From: Salvia splendens
Lineage: Eukaryota; Streptophyta; Magnoliopsida; Lamiales; Lamiaceae
DNA length: 64,000 bases
Direction: 5' to 3'
Assembly: GCF_004379255.2 (NCBI RefSeq)
Contig: NC_056050.1
Location: 18,841,514 to 18,905,513 of the forward strand
Positions 47,063-58,690 of the stretch are shown here, one piece after another; within the stretch, counting starts at the first letter, position 1, and each line of letters opens with the position of its first letter. Position numbers and translations under genes: made by a program. A model generated the notes under the pieces. The model had not been told where the DNA came from, did no database searches, and was given only the letters and a program-made list of their open reading frames with translations.

Positions 47063-47656
47063 TACTATTCATTGATTTCATAATATTTTATTACTTTTCT
47101 TTACTTAGCAAACAATACCGATTATTCACTATTCCTTTACTTAACTATTCACAAATCTCATATTTTTTTTATTTTTAATTTATTCGTTTTGAAAGCGAAT
47201 TAAAATATGCAACTAATTATAATACTAATATAATTAAAATTCACAATTCATTAAAAATTGTACATAACTAAAATCCTAATTAGGATATATAATTATCTCT
47301 TAAAATTTGATGTTACTGTTGCTAGATTAATTTTTTTTATTCGGTTTAATAAATTCTAAATCAGGATATCAAATGTCATTTTTAAATGAGATTAATTAAT
47401 AATTTATTACGCTATTGTAAAAATATTATTTTTATGATAAAAACTATGAAAAAATAAATCAATGGTTGGACTTTATGAATGAAATAACAATAATCGAATA
47501 TTGGATCTATTAATGAGATTGGAATATATTATTAATAACAAAAAATTTGTAATGCAAATTCATGATACAAAATTAACACTATTTTCTCAAATTGCGAAGC
47601 GACGACCGACTCTATTGAAATTGGCTTCATTTAATCATTAAAATTTGTACAAGTTC
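47063..47656. other. AT-rich upstream region of the dirigent gene
   Basis: No ORF; presumed distal promoter. Confidence 0.45.
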
Positions 47657-47700
47657 ACCTACATCTACCAACTCCTTTCCCTAACTCCCTATATATTGAC
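47657..47700 (+). promoter_or_regulatory. Dirigent gene core promoter with AC-like elements
   Basis: ACCTAC (47657-47662) and ACCAAC (47667-47672) match cores of the AC elements bound by R2R3-MYB regulators of phenylpropanoid genes. A TATA-like CTATATATTG follows at about 47690-47699, some 95 bp before the start codon. The link to MYB control is inference from motif and gene function. Confidence 0.45.
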
Positions 47701-47793
47701 TATCATACATGCATAATCTACTTCACACTACTCTTCTACTACTACTACTATTCTTTAATTTTGTAACATATCTACAAGCAGCCCTTGCCAATT

Positions 47794-48360
47794 ATGGCCA
47801 CTACATCAAAATTGATGGCCATTTTCTTTTGCCTCCTCATCACCGCCGCCACCTCCGCCCCCCGTGGTGGCCGGAAACCCCACCCCCGGCCCCCGTGCCA
47901 GCAACTCGTCTTTTATTTCCACGACATCCTCTACAACGGGCACAATTACGAGAATGCCACCTCTGCGATCATCGGGTCCCCACAGTGGGGTAACAAGACC
48001 ACTGTGGCGACGCCCTACAACTTTGGCGACTTGGTAGCGTTCGACAACCACATAACCCTAGACAACAACTTGCACTCTCCACCCGTGGGCCGCGCCCAGG
48101 GCATGTATTTGTACGACCAAAAGAGCACATACGGCGCGTGGCTCAGCTTCTCGTTCCTCTTTAACTCCACTGACTACGTGGGCACGTTGAATTTCGTGGG
48201 GGCGGACCCGTTGATGAACAAGACTAGGGACATTTCGGTCGTTGGAGGCACCGGCGATTTTTTCATGGCTCGAGGCGTCGCTACTTTATCAACGGATTCA
48301 TTTGAAGGAGATGTTTACTTTAGGCTTCGTGTTGAAATCAATTTGTATGAATGCTGGTAG
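47794..48360 (+). CDS. DIR: Dirigent protein, DIR-a type (pinoresinol-forming)
   Basis: A single exon of 188 residues starts at ATG 47794; the in-frame TTG at 47785 is not needed. An N-terminal signal peptide (about 1-21, hydrophobic LMAIFFCLLITAAT) indicates secretion to the apoplast. Dirigent motifs are FYFHDILYNG (40-49), HSPPVGRAQGMYLYDQ (94-109), GTLNFVGADP (130-139) and RDISVVGGTGDFFMARG (145-161). Cys35 and Cys187 sit where the family's conserved disulfide lies, and Asp44 and Asp138 correspond to acidic pocket residues known in DIR6. Four N-glycosylation sequons occur at N54, N67, N124 and N142. Dirigent proteins lack oxidase activity. They bind coniferyl alcohol radicals made by laccases or peroxidases and fix the stereochemistry of 8-8' coupling to pinoresinol, the entry to lignans. 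Whether this one gives the (+) or (-) enantiomer cannot be read here. Confidence 0.95.
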   Translation: MATTSKLMAIFFCLLITAATSAPRGGRKPHPRPPCQQLVFYFHDILYNGHNYENATSAIIGSPQWGNKTTVATPYNFGDLVAFDNHITLDNNLHSPPVGRAQGMYLYDQKSTYGAWLSFSFLFNSTDYVGTLNFVGADPLMNKTRDISVVGGTGDFFMARGVATLSTDSFEGDVYFRLRVEINLYECW

Positions 48361-48718
48361 ATTATTGAGATGTTTTTCTCCTAATAAGTCAAGCTTTATA
48401 ATTATATGGCTACACCTACAAGCATAACTAATTATGGCTTCTAGTGTCAATTTTGATAACCTTTATTAAGGCTTTCTATGTTTACTTGTTTTCTTGTTTG
48501 ATTATTGTTGTTTTATTTTTCTATCTTGGTTGTTAACACAGTATTACGTGCTACTTAATTATATATTGTGCCTTGAAATGCTGTCAAGTATATTGAAATT
48601 ACTCTTATAAAAATGTATGTACGTATAACACTAAAATATGTGTGGAACGTACATATTTTACATTATCATAAGTTATGCTTATTTTATTTTTTAAAGATAA
48701 TTTAGTACATACCATGTA
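48361..48718. other. Dirigent 3' flank
   Basis: T-rich sequence with several possible polyadenylation contexts (for example AATTATAT) and no ORF. Confidence 0.45.
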
Positions 48719-48925
48719 CTCCTTCTCCTTCTGATTTCATTATAAATGAAATAATTTCTTTTTTGGGTTGTCCTATTAATAACGAAACGTTTCTAAAAAT
48801 AAAAACAACACTCACCTTACCTTTTCTTTTCTCTTACTTTACTCTCTTCATCAACTCACAAAATAACACTACATAAAATCACGTGCCGAAAACTAAATAT
48901 TTCATATTTAATGGGACGGAGGGAG
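48719..48925. mobile_element. Stowaway-like MITE
   Basis: Left CTCCTTCTCCTTCTGATTTC (decayed), right ATTTAATGGGACGGAGGGAG, about 207 bp. Confidence 0.65.
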
Positions 48926-49812
48926 CAAATAAAAGTTAATGACGCCACTACTATGAAACGAACCAAAATGACAAAATGACTCCAGTATTATGGAAGGGAG
49001 GGAGCAGTGGCAGACTGAAATGAAAGTAAGTAGGGTGGCTAAATTTTTAAAATTTTACTTAAAAATAAATTTTTAGGTAATTTAGATTATTAATAGGGAC
49101 TTTTATAAAATTATAATATGTATAAATATGAATAAATTTTAAAAATTAATAATAGTAAAAAGTTAAAATAATCAATTGATTAGTGGCTAAAGTTCCTCTC
49201 CCAATACAGGTAGTTCCGCCAGTGTGAGGGAGTATACTACTCCACTTAGTATAGAAAACTCTCTGCCCCACAAATTCTATTTTGCTTTATCATCTTAATT
49301 AATTGATAAATAAATGTGGAAAATTCCTCTGTAGATGCATGTAGAGAAAAATGAGTAGTCGAAAGTCGAAGAGTCGAAGACAATGCTAACACGTGTAAGC
49401 TTTATAGAAGGACGAATAAGCTATCAATGCTGAAAAAAAAATTGATTTGCTATGTTGAAAAATCTTTTAAGTTTGGGAGTGGTGAGAGTGGAAATTCCGT
49501 GATTTGAAGTTTTGAGAAACGTTGTCTTTTAGGATGTGTTAATATTTTTGATTTGGTGGAATGAACTATTAACCAAATTTAATATCCAATCTTAATCAAA
49601 AGCCCTATAACAACCACAAATAAAGACCTTTGGATCTGTGCATAGGTATTGACATTTTGTTGATGAGTTCTGGTTTGAGTTTTGTGAAAAGACTTAATAG
49701 ATTTAAAATAGAGTATAGCTAGATGAACTTCTCTTTATGATTTAGCAATGATGCTTTGAGACACTAGAGTTATTGCTTGGACTTGGATTACTTGTTGGAT
49801 AACTAGATCTAG
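48926..49812. other. AT-rich intergenic spacer
   Basis: No supportable gene or repeat. Confidence 0.5.
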
Positions 49813-49990
49813 AGCATGATTAACGTTGCGGGCCGGACCGTACCCAGGTCCCGGCCTGCAGCCTCGCACGTTGGAGGGGGAGGATTCTCGGCTCAGGCCG
49901 CGCCTGGGGATGAGCCAGTGGCCTGAGGCCGGGCCTGGTTGTGGTCCAACCCGGCGTTGGAGGCTCCTGGGACTGGCCTAGTCGCGGTCC
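49813..49990. repeat. GC-rich insertion with Harbinger-like start
   Basis: Begins GAGCATGATTAACGTTGCGG and is rich in GGCC(G/T)GG, CCTGGG and GGCCTGAGGCC repeats, in sharp contrast to the AT-rich surroundings. The first bases resemble PIF/Harbinger MITE ends, but no matching right end was found. Confidence 0.35.
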
Positions 49991-51429
49991 CGAGCCACAA
50001 TTTTGTTTTTATTGATATTTTGCCTATTTATATACCATTGAAAGCTTGTGATTTGTTCTCTAGTTCACGTATAGATTGAAACAGATGGGGTTCACGCACT
50101 TGATCAAGATAAATCTGTCAACGGATCAAGTAACCTACTAACTCGTCGTTGGGTGTGCAAACTGAGAGACTCAGGGGTTTCAAGACCTTAATCCCACAGA
50201 GACGGAAGCGTGTCGAGTTGTATTTAGGACATTTGGGAAACTTTGGCTACTGCCACGCTTCGCCGTGGGTTAACGATGAAAAAGGTGACAGAGGTGGTTA
50301 TGCTAACGAACTACGACCTTATTCTTCAATCAACCAAAAGTAAATTAGCTAAACAACTACGACAGATCTGAACAGAGTATCTAGCGTAAAACTGGAAATA
50401 CGATAAATCTAAACCATATCCATGTAATTCAAGCGAAAGGAAAACATATCAACATAAAACTGCTCGTGCACCTTGCAAACTGACATCTTATACTCAGATC
50501 CAAACGTAAACTGACCAAAATAAGACAGATCTAAACATCTAACACAAATTGGAACACTATCTAACGATCGGCGAAAATCAAACAGAACTAAATTTAAACA
50601 AAACAAGCTCCAACTCAGAAAATATCAGATCCAAACCATCGTCCATCAAAAACTCCATTTCATAAACAAACTTCAACAACTCCAGCTCAAATCCAAAATT
50701 CCAACATCAAATTCAAAGATCAAATGATAAGAACCACTTGCACACGAATTAACTTAGAGCGAAACTAAAAAAACGGTAGATTCAGAGATTAAACGAGAAC
50801 TAAAACTGAAAAATAAGTAAGCAATATATCAACCCCTCGAAATTTAGGAAAACGTAAACGAACAAAAGTTTCTACTAAGATTAAGCTTCCTCCTTCCTAG
50901 ACGAGGAAAAAAAATAGGGATGTAGTGGTGGAACTTCTCCTTCAACTACTGCTATCCTCTTTGCTCCATGCTAGCTTGCAGCGTAGAATGACGATATGGG
51001 GTGAATTGGTGATATTTGTCAACTCATTTCTTCCACATTTCTTCTACTATTTATAGGGCGGCTTGGGGCATCAATCCCTAGGGTAAGCTCCTCATGATTT
51101 GACATTAATGCCCTTGCATAGGAAGACATACTTCTTTATCTCTCCTATGACTCATCCTTCGCTGCTTCTTGATTTCCACTTCTCTTGATCAACTCGTACA
51201 GCTACCAAGTCCAGTCACTCTATCTGCCTTCGCCTGATCAGTTTGCTTCAATTCTGGGCAGTGTTTTCCGCGTCTCTTCCCAATTGATCAAGTCGCCTAA
51301 ATGCTTAGCCGCTCTAATGCTTTTCACCTCCTGCACACTTAATTTTCCACTTTTTTCCAACATTAATGCCCCGATTAGTGTAACAACCACCATTAAACCA
51401 TGTTTGAAACGAGCCCTATCAACCATTTT

Positions 51430-51814
51430 CTCACCAAGTTCGAACTAATTTCTACCTCTATTCGCTCTACTTAAGTCTATATTTTTCGTTCTGATGGATG
51501 TGTTTAACAGCAACAAACAACAGTTGGATGAGTTTGTTGCGGCCAACTATTGGTACCTACCGGCACCGCCCCATGAAAATGTTGCTCCTAGTCCAGGGGT
51601 GGGGTCCATCACCGCTCCGATGGACTTGCCGTGGCCAGTTAGCACTGAAGAGTACGATATCAGTGATGTGGAGCCCGTCACCCAATGTGCAGGGAAGGGC
51701 AAGGCCGCGACAGCTGATGATGATAGCGGGCCGAAGAAGTACAGCCTGGAGAAGACATTGTGGCTAGCCAAGAACTTCGTTAACATCTCCGAGGATCCTA
51801 TTATTTACTAAGGG
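51430..51814 (+). other. SANT/Myb-like ORF fragment captured in element A
   Basis: ATG 51494 opens 105 codons (MDVFNSNKQQLDEFVAANYW...) ending with the stop at 51809-51811. The final SLEKTLWLAKNFVNISEDPI resembles the start of the trihelix/Myb-like domain in the accessory ORF1 of PIF/Harbinger elements and related plant proteins. Element B has no counterpart at this position; flanking sequence before and after resumes the Athila-type consensus (for example CCTTTAGTCCTCACTA at about 51881). It is therefore probably a captured or inserted gene fragment. Function is not implied. Confidence 0.45.
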
Positions 51815-52452
51815 ATACCCTTACAATGAGGCAGGTTCCATAGTTCGAAAGAATTAGGCTCAACTGATTATTCCTATTGCCTTTAGTCCTCACTAGCATA
51901 TGTCATTTCCCTCTAACCATCAAGTGGCAGCCACTCTATTTCTCTGTATAGAAGAAAGTGTTCTACTATGGATTTTAACTCACATTTAGAGTGTTTCACA
52001 GTTGGTCTAAAAGTTTGGGCTCTTCCATCGTCTTTACTTCATTCAGACTGACTTCAACTTTTCTAGAAAAAGGGTGCTCACAGATCAACATGCAACTTCT
52101 TCTTCATTCACTCTTGCTAAGGGGTTTCTGCTTTTCGTTACTGCCAGTTCATACGTCTTTTCTAAACACAACTAAACACGCATGCTTATCAGACACAATT
52201 GACTGAGTTTACTACCCTGCCAACTAGCCCATTCAAGATTCGACATGCTTCGTTCAATTTTAACCAGATAATTAAGTCAAGTTAGCAAGCATAACAAAGG
52301 AAAACTATCCTATTATCATGTACTCCACACTACTCCCCCTCCTCACTTCATCTCGGCTTGCCCTCAAGCTAACACGAAGAAGTGGAAGAGAGTAGTAAGT
52401 GTTGAACTTCAAAAACACTCAAAACATTTAAAACTGTATTAACAAATAAAAA

Positions 52453-52577
52453 CTTCTCACACTTAGATCGAACATTGGGCTAAGTGGGAGAAGACATAAA
52501 CACAAACCAAAGATAACATATAAACAATGAACAAACTTCTCACACTTAGACTGGGCACCGGGCTAAGTGTGATGAAG
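52453..52577 (-). repeat. Hairpin pair of Athila-type element A
   Basis: Two inverted repeats with arms CTTCTCACACTTAG and CTAAGTG(G/T)GA-GAAG: 52453-52466 with 52480-52493, and 52536-52549 with 52563-52577. Loops are 13 nt each. They lie 77 nt downstream of the ORF-1 stop in the element's sense direction. Confidence 0.85.
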
Positions 52578-52653
52578 ATAAACAAGAAAAAACAGTCACA
52601 TATATACAGAAAACTAAAAGCAAAAACTAAAATACTTGGTCGGGAGGGGGTGG

Positions 52654-52866
52654 TCATTTCTTTGGCTGACTCTTCTGGGAGTCAGTAGTCTTGGGGTCCG
52701 ATTCATCTCTTCCTTGTTGCCTTCTACTGCTTTGCCTCTGCGGGATAAAGGTCCTTGTCATCATTGCCACCATTTGCTGGATTGCGCTTGCCGCTGCCCT
52801 CATCTCCCCTGGCTGGTTCATTTCATCTATGTCTGGGCAGTTAGCAACTTTGTCTGCTCGTGGTGA
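52654..52866 (-). pseudogene. Athila ORF-1 C-terminal tail, element A
   Basis: The minus strand reads ADKVANCPDIDEMNQPGEM, AAASAIQQMVAMMTRTF and a basic tail ending SQKSQPKK before TGA at 52654-52656. It parallels the C terminus of the ORF-1 of element C (MAEVVSLMMMMTKWLKENF and the basic end). The upstream part is missing because element B interrupts it. Confidence 0.6.
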
Positions 52867-55451
52867 GCTCGAGATCGACAGATTGGAATTGGATCAATTT
52901 ATATGGAAGATAACCGAACCGGTCGGATCAGTTAGCAAATTGTCGTTGCCACTTAATTAAATCAATCCTCAAACCGACTCACGCAAGAAAATATTTATAA
53001 CTCCCAATTTGCACAACTTTAACAGTAAAGCGGCAAGTTTGGGGTCGATCCCATAGAGAAGTTGGTGTGTCGAGTGTGTGAGTAGTGAACAGGGGGGGTT
53101 GGCTGCTGCCACGCTTTAACTTGGGAGTTTTTAACTACTGTTTTTAATCTAGGCAGAATTAAACTAGCTAGCTTGATCAATGGAACCTTAACTATTGGGT
53201 CAAGTGAATTGCAGTTAACAGCAGAAAAGTAAATGCGAGAATGTAAACGAAAATAACTTTAATTAAACTAAAAACTGAGTACAGCGTGAAATTTAAACTA
53301 AGCTAACACTTCGGAAGCTAAGAAAGCGGTAAAAACTGAGAAGAATCTCAGCGGGAAACTTAAGATAACGCTAACAGAAATGAGTATTCTGCAGCGCTCC
53401 CTTCGGTCGCCTTTTTGACTAAGCTATCTAAGCTAAGCTAGAGAACTGAACTAAACTAAGCTAGAGAGCTGAACTACGCTAGATAACTAAGCTAAGCTAA
53501 ACTAGACAGAAAGTAAAGTATCGGATCTTTTCTTTGTGATGGCACACCCTCTATTTATAAGCTCGATTCGGCCTAAAGCTGGATAACGATCTTGACAGGG
53601 AATATTCGCTAATGCTGAGAATGAGCGACTCATTGATTGCTACGTGCCTTTTCTTCTAGAATGACGACGCTTTTGAGTAACAGATTCCTGACTCAGCTCC
53701 GTCCTTGCGTCTCATAAGCTAGCACGTGTCCCCTTCTAGAACGTCGTCCTTGATAACAGAATGGTGCGCCATATCCAGCTCATTTCCTCACGTGTTCTTC
53801 TTCTAGAAGCCAGCGGTCCCCGCCTAACTGCTTGATCACTCCCCCTTTATCAACTCCCCCGATTCTTGGCCTTTTATCGCCTTTTTTACTTGCTTGATCA
53901 GTTCGGCCTTGCTGCCTTGGTCAAGTGGCATTTTTACACATTTAACACTTGTTTTGCGCGATAAACCGATCAAGTAGCATACATTTTACCCTTAAAACCG
54001 ATGCATGAAATGAGCCTTATCAAACTGCTCACACTTAAAACATAAAACATACTTGTCCTCAAGTATAAAGAAAAAGAAAAGAAAAAAGATAAGGCAAATT
54101 TCAGGCATGGTTTACTTATTTCATAATTAAAAGAAAAAATGAAAAGAGAAACAAGACCTTAAGATAAAAACACGTATTCGCATTCATGCATTAGACCGGA
54201 TAATTTTCCAACAATCATACCCGAGGTCGAGGTCAATATATTTGTCAGTAGCTTGTGTTCCTTCTCTTTCACTTTTGCTTGATCAAGGTGTCAGCTTGTC
54301 AAGGTTGCTCAATTTAAAAACTACTGTTGGATTCACCCAGTCACTCATTTCTCACCAGAGATGTTAGGACTGTTCACTCGGTGTTGCCATAAATTTAATA
54401 ACTGAATTGGACTGCACAAGATAGTTCCTTAAGGTCTTTGTTTTGGGTTGTAACGGGGCTCAAGGGTAGTAACGTATTAGAGTAGGGTCCCAGGGGTTCT
54501 AAGTTCAAAAATAAAATTTAAAAAGAGAAACCACATGAGTCGAAAAGCCAAAGATTTGACTAAACTCGTTGGGTCAGAATTGGGATATTTATTTCTTCCT
54601 CTTCTTGACGCTCCTTCTCGATCAAATTTCGACTTTTAGCCTTATAACTTTCGGCTTATTTGTTTACTTTTGATTTTCTGGGTCAGGTTACAACCATTTC
54701 CTGCCTTTTCTTTTTGTCAAACCTTTTAATCATTTTTTATATGATCAACCTGATTGTGTAACTTGATCAACCCGGTTACCCTTTATTTCGATCATTCTAT
54801 TGTTATCCCCTTTTGTTTCCCTTGACAAACTTCATCTCTTCGACCTTCTTTTCTTATGTGATATGAAACTTGTATTTGGTCTAAAGGCTTCAAAGAATGA
54901 GTAAGGGTGTTTGGGCTCAAAGTGGTTAACTAAGGGGTGCCTTGATTAATGAGGCGGGGTTGTGGAATCGAAGGAAGAAAACGGCTCAAAAGGCTAAGTC
55001 CTAATGCCTTTAGTCCTTACTACTTGTGCAATTTTCATCTCAATATTAAAAGTCAGCCTCTGGCAAAAATATCTTTTGTAAGAATAGTAGAAAGTGTTCT
55101 ACTTTTGGCTTATAACTCACATATAGAGAGGCTTCACAGTTGGTTTATAAATTGAGCATTTCCATCATACTTGCGTCGTTCAAATTGATCAAGTTTTTGC
55201 AATCAAGTTTTTACATGCGAGCATACTGAATCATTTTTCTAACTCTTCCAAAAGGTAATCAAGTCTTCCATTTATCCAATTTCATGCATACTGGAATTTT
55301 GAAAAATTTTAGCATTGAAAAATTTTAGCATGTATGATTCTACTGTAACTAACCCGTCCCCCATCCCCACTGCATATGAACTCGTCCTCGAGGGACTGAA
55401 TGCAGTGGAAAAAAGGGTTAGGCACATGCGACGGCACAACAACAAGAGAAA

Positions 55452-55606
55452 CTTCCCACACTTAGACCAGATACTGGGCTAAGTGTGAGACAGTGCCAAC
55501 GATCAACGCATGCTAACAAATAAAAAAACATACAAATAGGCGAAACAGACAACAACTTCCATAAACTTCTCACACTTAGTCCATACACAGGACTAAGTGT
55601 GGGAAC
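55452..55606 (-). repeat. Hairpin pair of Athila-type element B
   Basis: Arms CTTCCCACACTTAG (55452-55465) with CTAAGTGTGAGA (55479-55490), and CTTCTCACACTTAGTCC (55566-55582) with GGACTAAGTGTGGGAAC (55590-55606). In the second, the mismatch next to the loop seen in other copies is resolved by A to T and G to A changes on opposite arms. Confidence 0.85.
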
Positions 55607-55820
55607 GGAGTCAAAAACACAATTTACACAAAGAAACAGAGTTAAGGGTAATACTACTGCCTTCTCGATGGTTGAATCAGGGGATGTTGCACGTCTTCCG
55701 TATTGTCTTCATTACACAGGCCTTCCTTATTGCCTCTAAGGCGTTCGCGTTTATCGGAGCTCCTCTTCCTTGGTATTTTTATTCTTTTTCTCCTTCGCGC
55801 GGGGAAGCATGCTGGCAGCG

Positions 55821-56441
55821 TTAGTAAGCCCCATAACTTGGATTGGTACAGTGGCCATTATCAGGGGGAGGATGGATACTTTCTTCCCCCTTTCTCTTGC
55901 TCCCTTCCTCTGCTCTCACCTGGTTGCCCTCCACAGTCTTGCTTGCTTCTATGACTGCTCCGGTCCCTTGGTACGCTTGTCTCTTCTCATCCACTTGCTG
56001 CCTTGAACCCTCAGCTTCAAGAAGCAGCTGGTTCATCATCTGGAGGCGCGTCCTTCTCTGGATGGAGTCTTCCACTATAGTCGAAGAAAGGTTAAATTCT
56101 GCCTCCTTTCGTCGTAGAAAGAGATCTCTAGGAAGAGGCAGCAGTTCTGTTGGTGGTGGCGGAGTAGGGTCCTCAGACCGAGAAATTCTTAGGCGAGCTT
56201 TTAGGACGGTGTAAATCTCCACGGGGTCAGCGCTGGCGGGAAAACTTCTAAGTAAGGAGTCCACACGCCTTATGTCAGCCGAGTCCATATATTGGAGTGG
56301 GCCGATGAATCTAGGAGGCAATAATGGGGCTCTGGTGGTTGGTGGTCTGGGTGATAACAAGGACCTCTGATTATCACTGTTGATGCCGGCTCCTGAAGAA
56401 AACGAGGAAGTATTGGAAGTCTCGAGTTGATTGCCCTGCAT
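55821..56441 (-). CDS. Retroelement-encoded ORF of unknown function, element B
   Basis: 206 codons from ATG 56441 (MQGNQLETSNTSSFSSG). I do not recognise a domain. The protein is Pro/Arg-rich in its first half (SPRPPTTRAPLLPPRFIGPL) with a charged helical second half (LFLRRKEAEFNLSSTIVED, LQMMNQLLLEAEGSRQQV). It sits between the integrase tail and the hairpin pair, where elements A and C carry ORF-1. It may be a degenerate or replaced version of that gene. Its end is about 215 nt before the first hairpin in element sense. Confidence 0.45.
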   Translation of the reverse strand: MQGNQLETSNTSSFSSGAGINSDNQRSLLSPRPPTTRAPLLPPRFIGPLQYMDSADIRRVDSLLRSFPASADPVEIYTVLKARLRISRSEDPTPPPPTELLPLPRDLFLRRKEAEFNLSSTIVEDSIQRRTRLQMMNQLLLEAEGSRQQVDEKRQAYQGTGAVIEASKTVEGNQVRAEEGSKRKGEESIHPPPDNGHCTNPSYGAY

Positions 56442-57021
56442 TTCTTTCTGATTATGTTTGCTGGTGATTTGAATTTAGATGAGGATAGCATAAAGGTTCG
56501 AAAGGTAGTTGATGGAAAGCGAGATCCGGAAGACCCCCTTTTATACTCAAGCTCCGACTATTTAGATTTTCGCCTGTTGAGATCTCTGCGACTTTTCGCG
56601 TACCGGTACGCCTTTTCAGAATGCCAGATGGCAAAGCTTCTCCGATACGCTTCCTTCCTCTCTCCAGGACGTCCTTTCATTTCAATCAGTCTACGCCGCC
56701 TGACCCCTCTCTAATTACTGCGCACGTCTTATTATCACCTGCTCTTATCAACTCACTCACTGCACCACCAATTAAATTCAAATTGTACTAATCACGTGGA
56801 CCATTAAATCCCGATGACAACTCACATAATTCCACTTGATCAGTTTCTTTCCTCCACTTCCGTCTTTTTAATTATCTAAAAAGAAAACTAAAATATTTAC
56901 ACTACGCTATCTAGGGAGTGACTGGTGTCCTTAGGATGTCACTTGATCAGACCGAAGATTAGATTTATGTTACTTGATCAAGCAGACTATCCAAGAATAC
57001 AGAGTAGCTCCCTATACCTGT

Positions 57022-57372
57022 TTACTGGATAAGATTGGGCAGGGTCAGTGGAATTTCTTCCACTATACCTGCTTCGGCCTTGTCTCTATAAGGATTGACC
57101 CTATTACCTTTTATCACAAAAGGGAACGAATTGGAAGGGTCTCCCTTGCGCATGTTTGCCTCCAGTGTGTGTGTCGCCGTGGTGATATGGGGGTCTGCCC
57201 ATTTAGAATCCTGCTCCCTGGATATCAGTTTGATTTGACTCTGGAATGGTAGCTCTTTCTGTTCACCGACGGGTTCTTCCTTTCTCGAGGAGAAGTTGGT
57301 CACTCTTTTTTTTTTGTGGCTGGGTGCCTGCACAGATTTGGATTTATTTCCATCGAGTTTGTCGTTTTCCAC
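57022..57372 (-). pseudogene. Athila-type integrase C-terminal tail
   Basis: The stretch QSQIKLISREQDSKWADPHI followed by GDPSNSFPFVIKGNRVNPY matches the conserved SRLKLFPGKL-SKW...F-VNG-R-K-Y pattern at the end of Athila integrases. The catalytic core is missing, so an internal deletion joins the protease region (57541) to this tail. Confidence 0.6.
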
Positions 57373-57540
57373 TTGATGCCTTCTTCACCCAGCCTCAGTT
57401 TTTTTTTTCTGATTGTCTCCTCTGTCCATGCAGACTTGGTTCGACTGGATTGTGATACGCCTGGTCAGGCATGTCCTTGATGGCACTTGGCGATTCAGGT
57501 AGTTGCCTTGTTGGCGTGGGATTCTTTTCCCGCACCCTTC

Positions 57541-58690
57541 TCAGTAGGGCAGCTTGGTCAGGTGGTTTTTCATTCCGATCCGGTTGAGTGATCTCTCTTG
57601 ACTTGGCTGGTTGTGATGGCTGGCAGAATTCCATAATTGCCTTTTCAGTGGCTTCTCTCTTGAGCTGTTCACCTCTCTCTTGAGCTGTTCACCTTCAACA
57701 GAACCAGAGGGTGGCTCTTCGAAGTATTCCTTTTTCGGATACTTTTGTTTCCGAGGGCTGATAGCGTCTACTGTTTGAATGGTCTCGCTGTCCTGTGGCT
57801 TCCTCTCAGCTTTATCAATTTCAAAGGTAAGTTGGTCTCCATTAAAACTCAGCTTCATCGTCCCTTGGCGGACGTCGATGACTGTGCTGACTATGGATAA
57901 GAATGGCCTTCCCAAAAGGATGCCAACAGACTCTTCGGCTCCTGGCTCTGTCGTCTTTATGACGAAGAAGTCGGTGGGGTACATGAACTTGTTTATCTTG
58001 ACAAGTTCAACTTCCAGGACTCCTTCGGGGTAGATGCAAGACCCGTCTGCTAGCTGTATCTCCATATCGGTTTTGACAAGCTTAGCATCTTTCAGTTTCT
58101 CGTATATAGAATACGTCATAATATTGATGAAAGCCCGTAAGTCGCACATTGCTTGCTTCATTTGGACGTCTTTGATGGAAATTGGGAGCGTAAATACCCC
58201 TGGGTCAGTTCTCTTGGGGGGAAGATCACCAGGTTGGATCATACCGGTCACTTTTTCTGCTTCGACCCTCATTCTCTTTTCAGTAACCTGTTCACGGATG
58301 TTAGACTCTTCTTTCGCTGTAACTTGATCAAGGGCGCTGGATTCAAAGTTTTTATTATGACTGGTCCTGGGTGCTGGAAAACTTGCAGCTGAGCTTTGAT
58401 AAACTCCTTCTGATTTCAGAGAGACTGTGTTGACATTCTCTCGCCCCGCAGGTGGTTGCACTGTAGCTGGAATCTTTCCTTCATTACCTCTCAGCTAGCC
58501 TAGTAACATAGCGACCTGAGATAACTGCTTCGTAAGCATTTCTAATGCAGCTCTCTGTTCCCTCTGGGCTTCTTGTATTTCTCGCACAGCATCATGGGGC
58601 TGATGCGGGATCATCATATCCCATGGGCCTTCACTTTGTTGCCTATTATTCCTCTGATTAAATCGGCCTCCTGAATGACTGAAAAAGCTC
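57541..58690 (-). pseudogene. Athila-type gag C terminus and retropepsin
   Basis: From about 58690 downward the frame encodes the gag end (GGRFNQRNNRQQSEGPWD, REIQEAQREQRAALEMLTKQ), is interrupted by TAG at about 58498-58500, and continues through VSLKSEGVYQ into an Athila-type protease: PGVFTLPISIKDVQMKQAMC, then ILLGRPFLSIVSTVIDVRQG and FEI. The active-site region, usually DLGASIN, reads DLRAFIN, so the Gly after the catalytic Asp-Leu is lost and the enzyme should be inactive. A 21-bp tandem duplication (CTCTCTTGAGCTGTTCAC) lies at 57657-57692. The ORF ends at 57541, where RT should have begun. Confidence 0.75.

Larger units (their letters stand above)
50000..52866 (-). mobile_element. Athila-type gypsy element A (3' portion)
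   Basis: Noncoding sequence in the same order as elements B and C: a block with ATCCCACAGAG and GGCTACTGCCACGC (about 50188-50260), a long A-rich leader, CTTGCCCTCAAGCT (52354-52367), a hairpin pair (52453-52577), then the C-terminal tail of ORF-1 on the minus strand. The ORF is cut at about 52866, where element B begins. The left limit is approximate. Confidence 0.6.
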
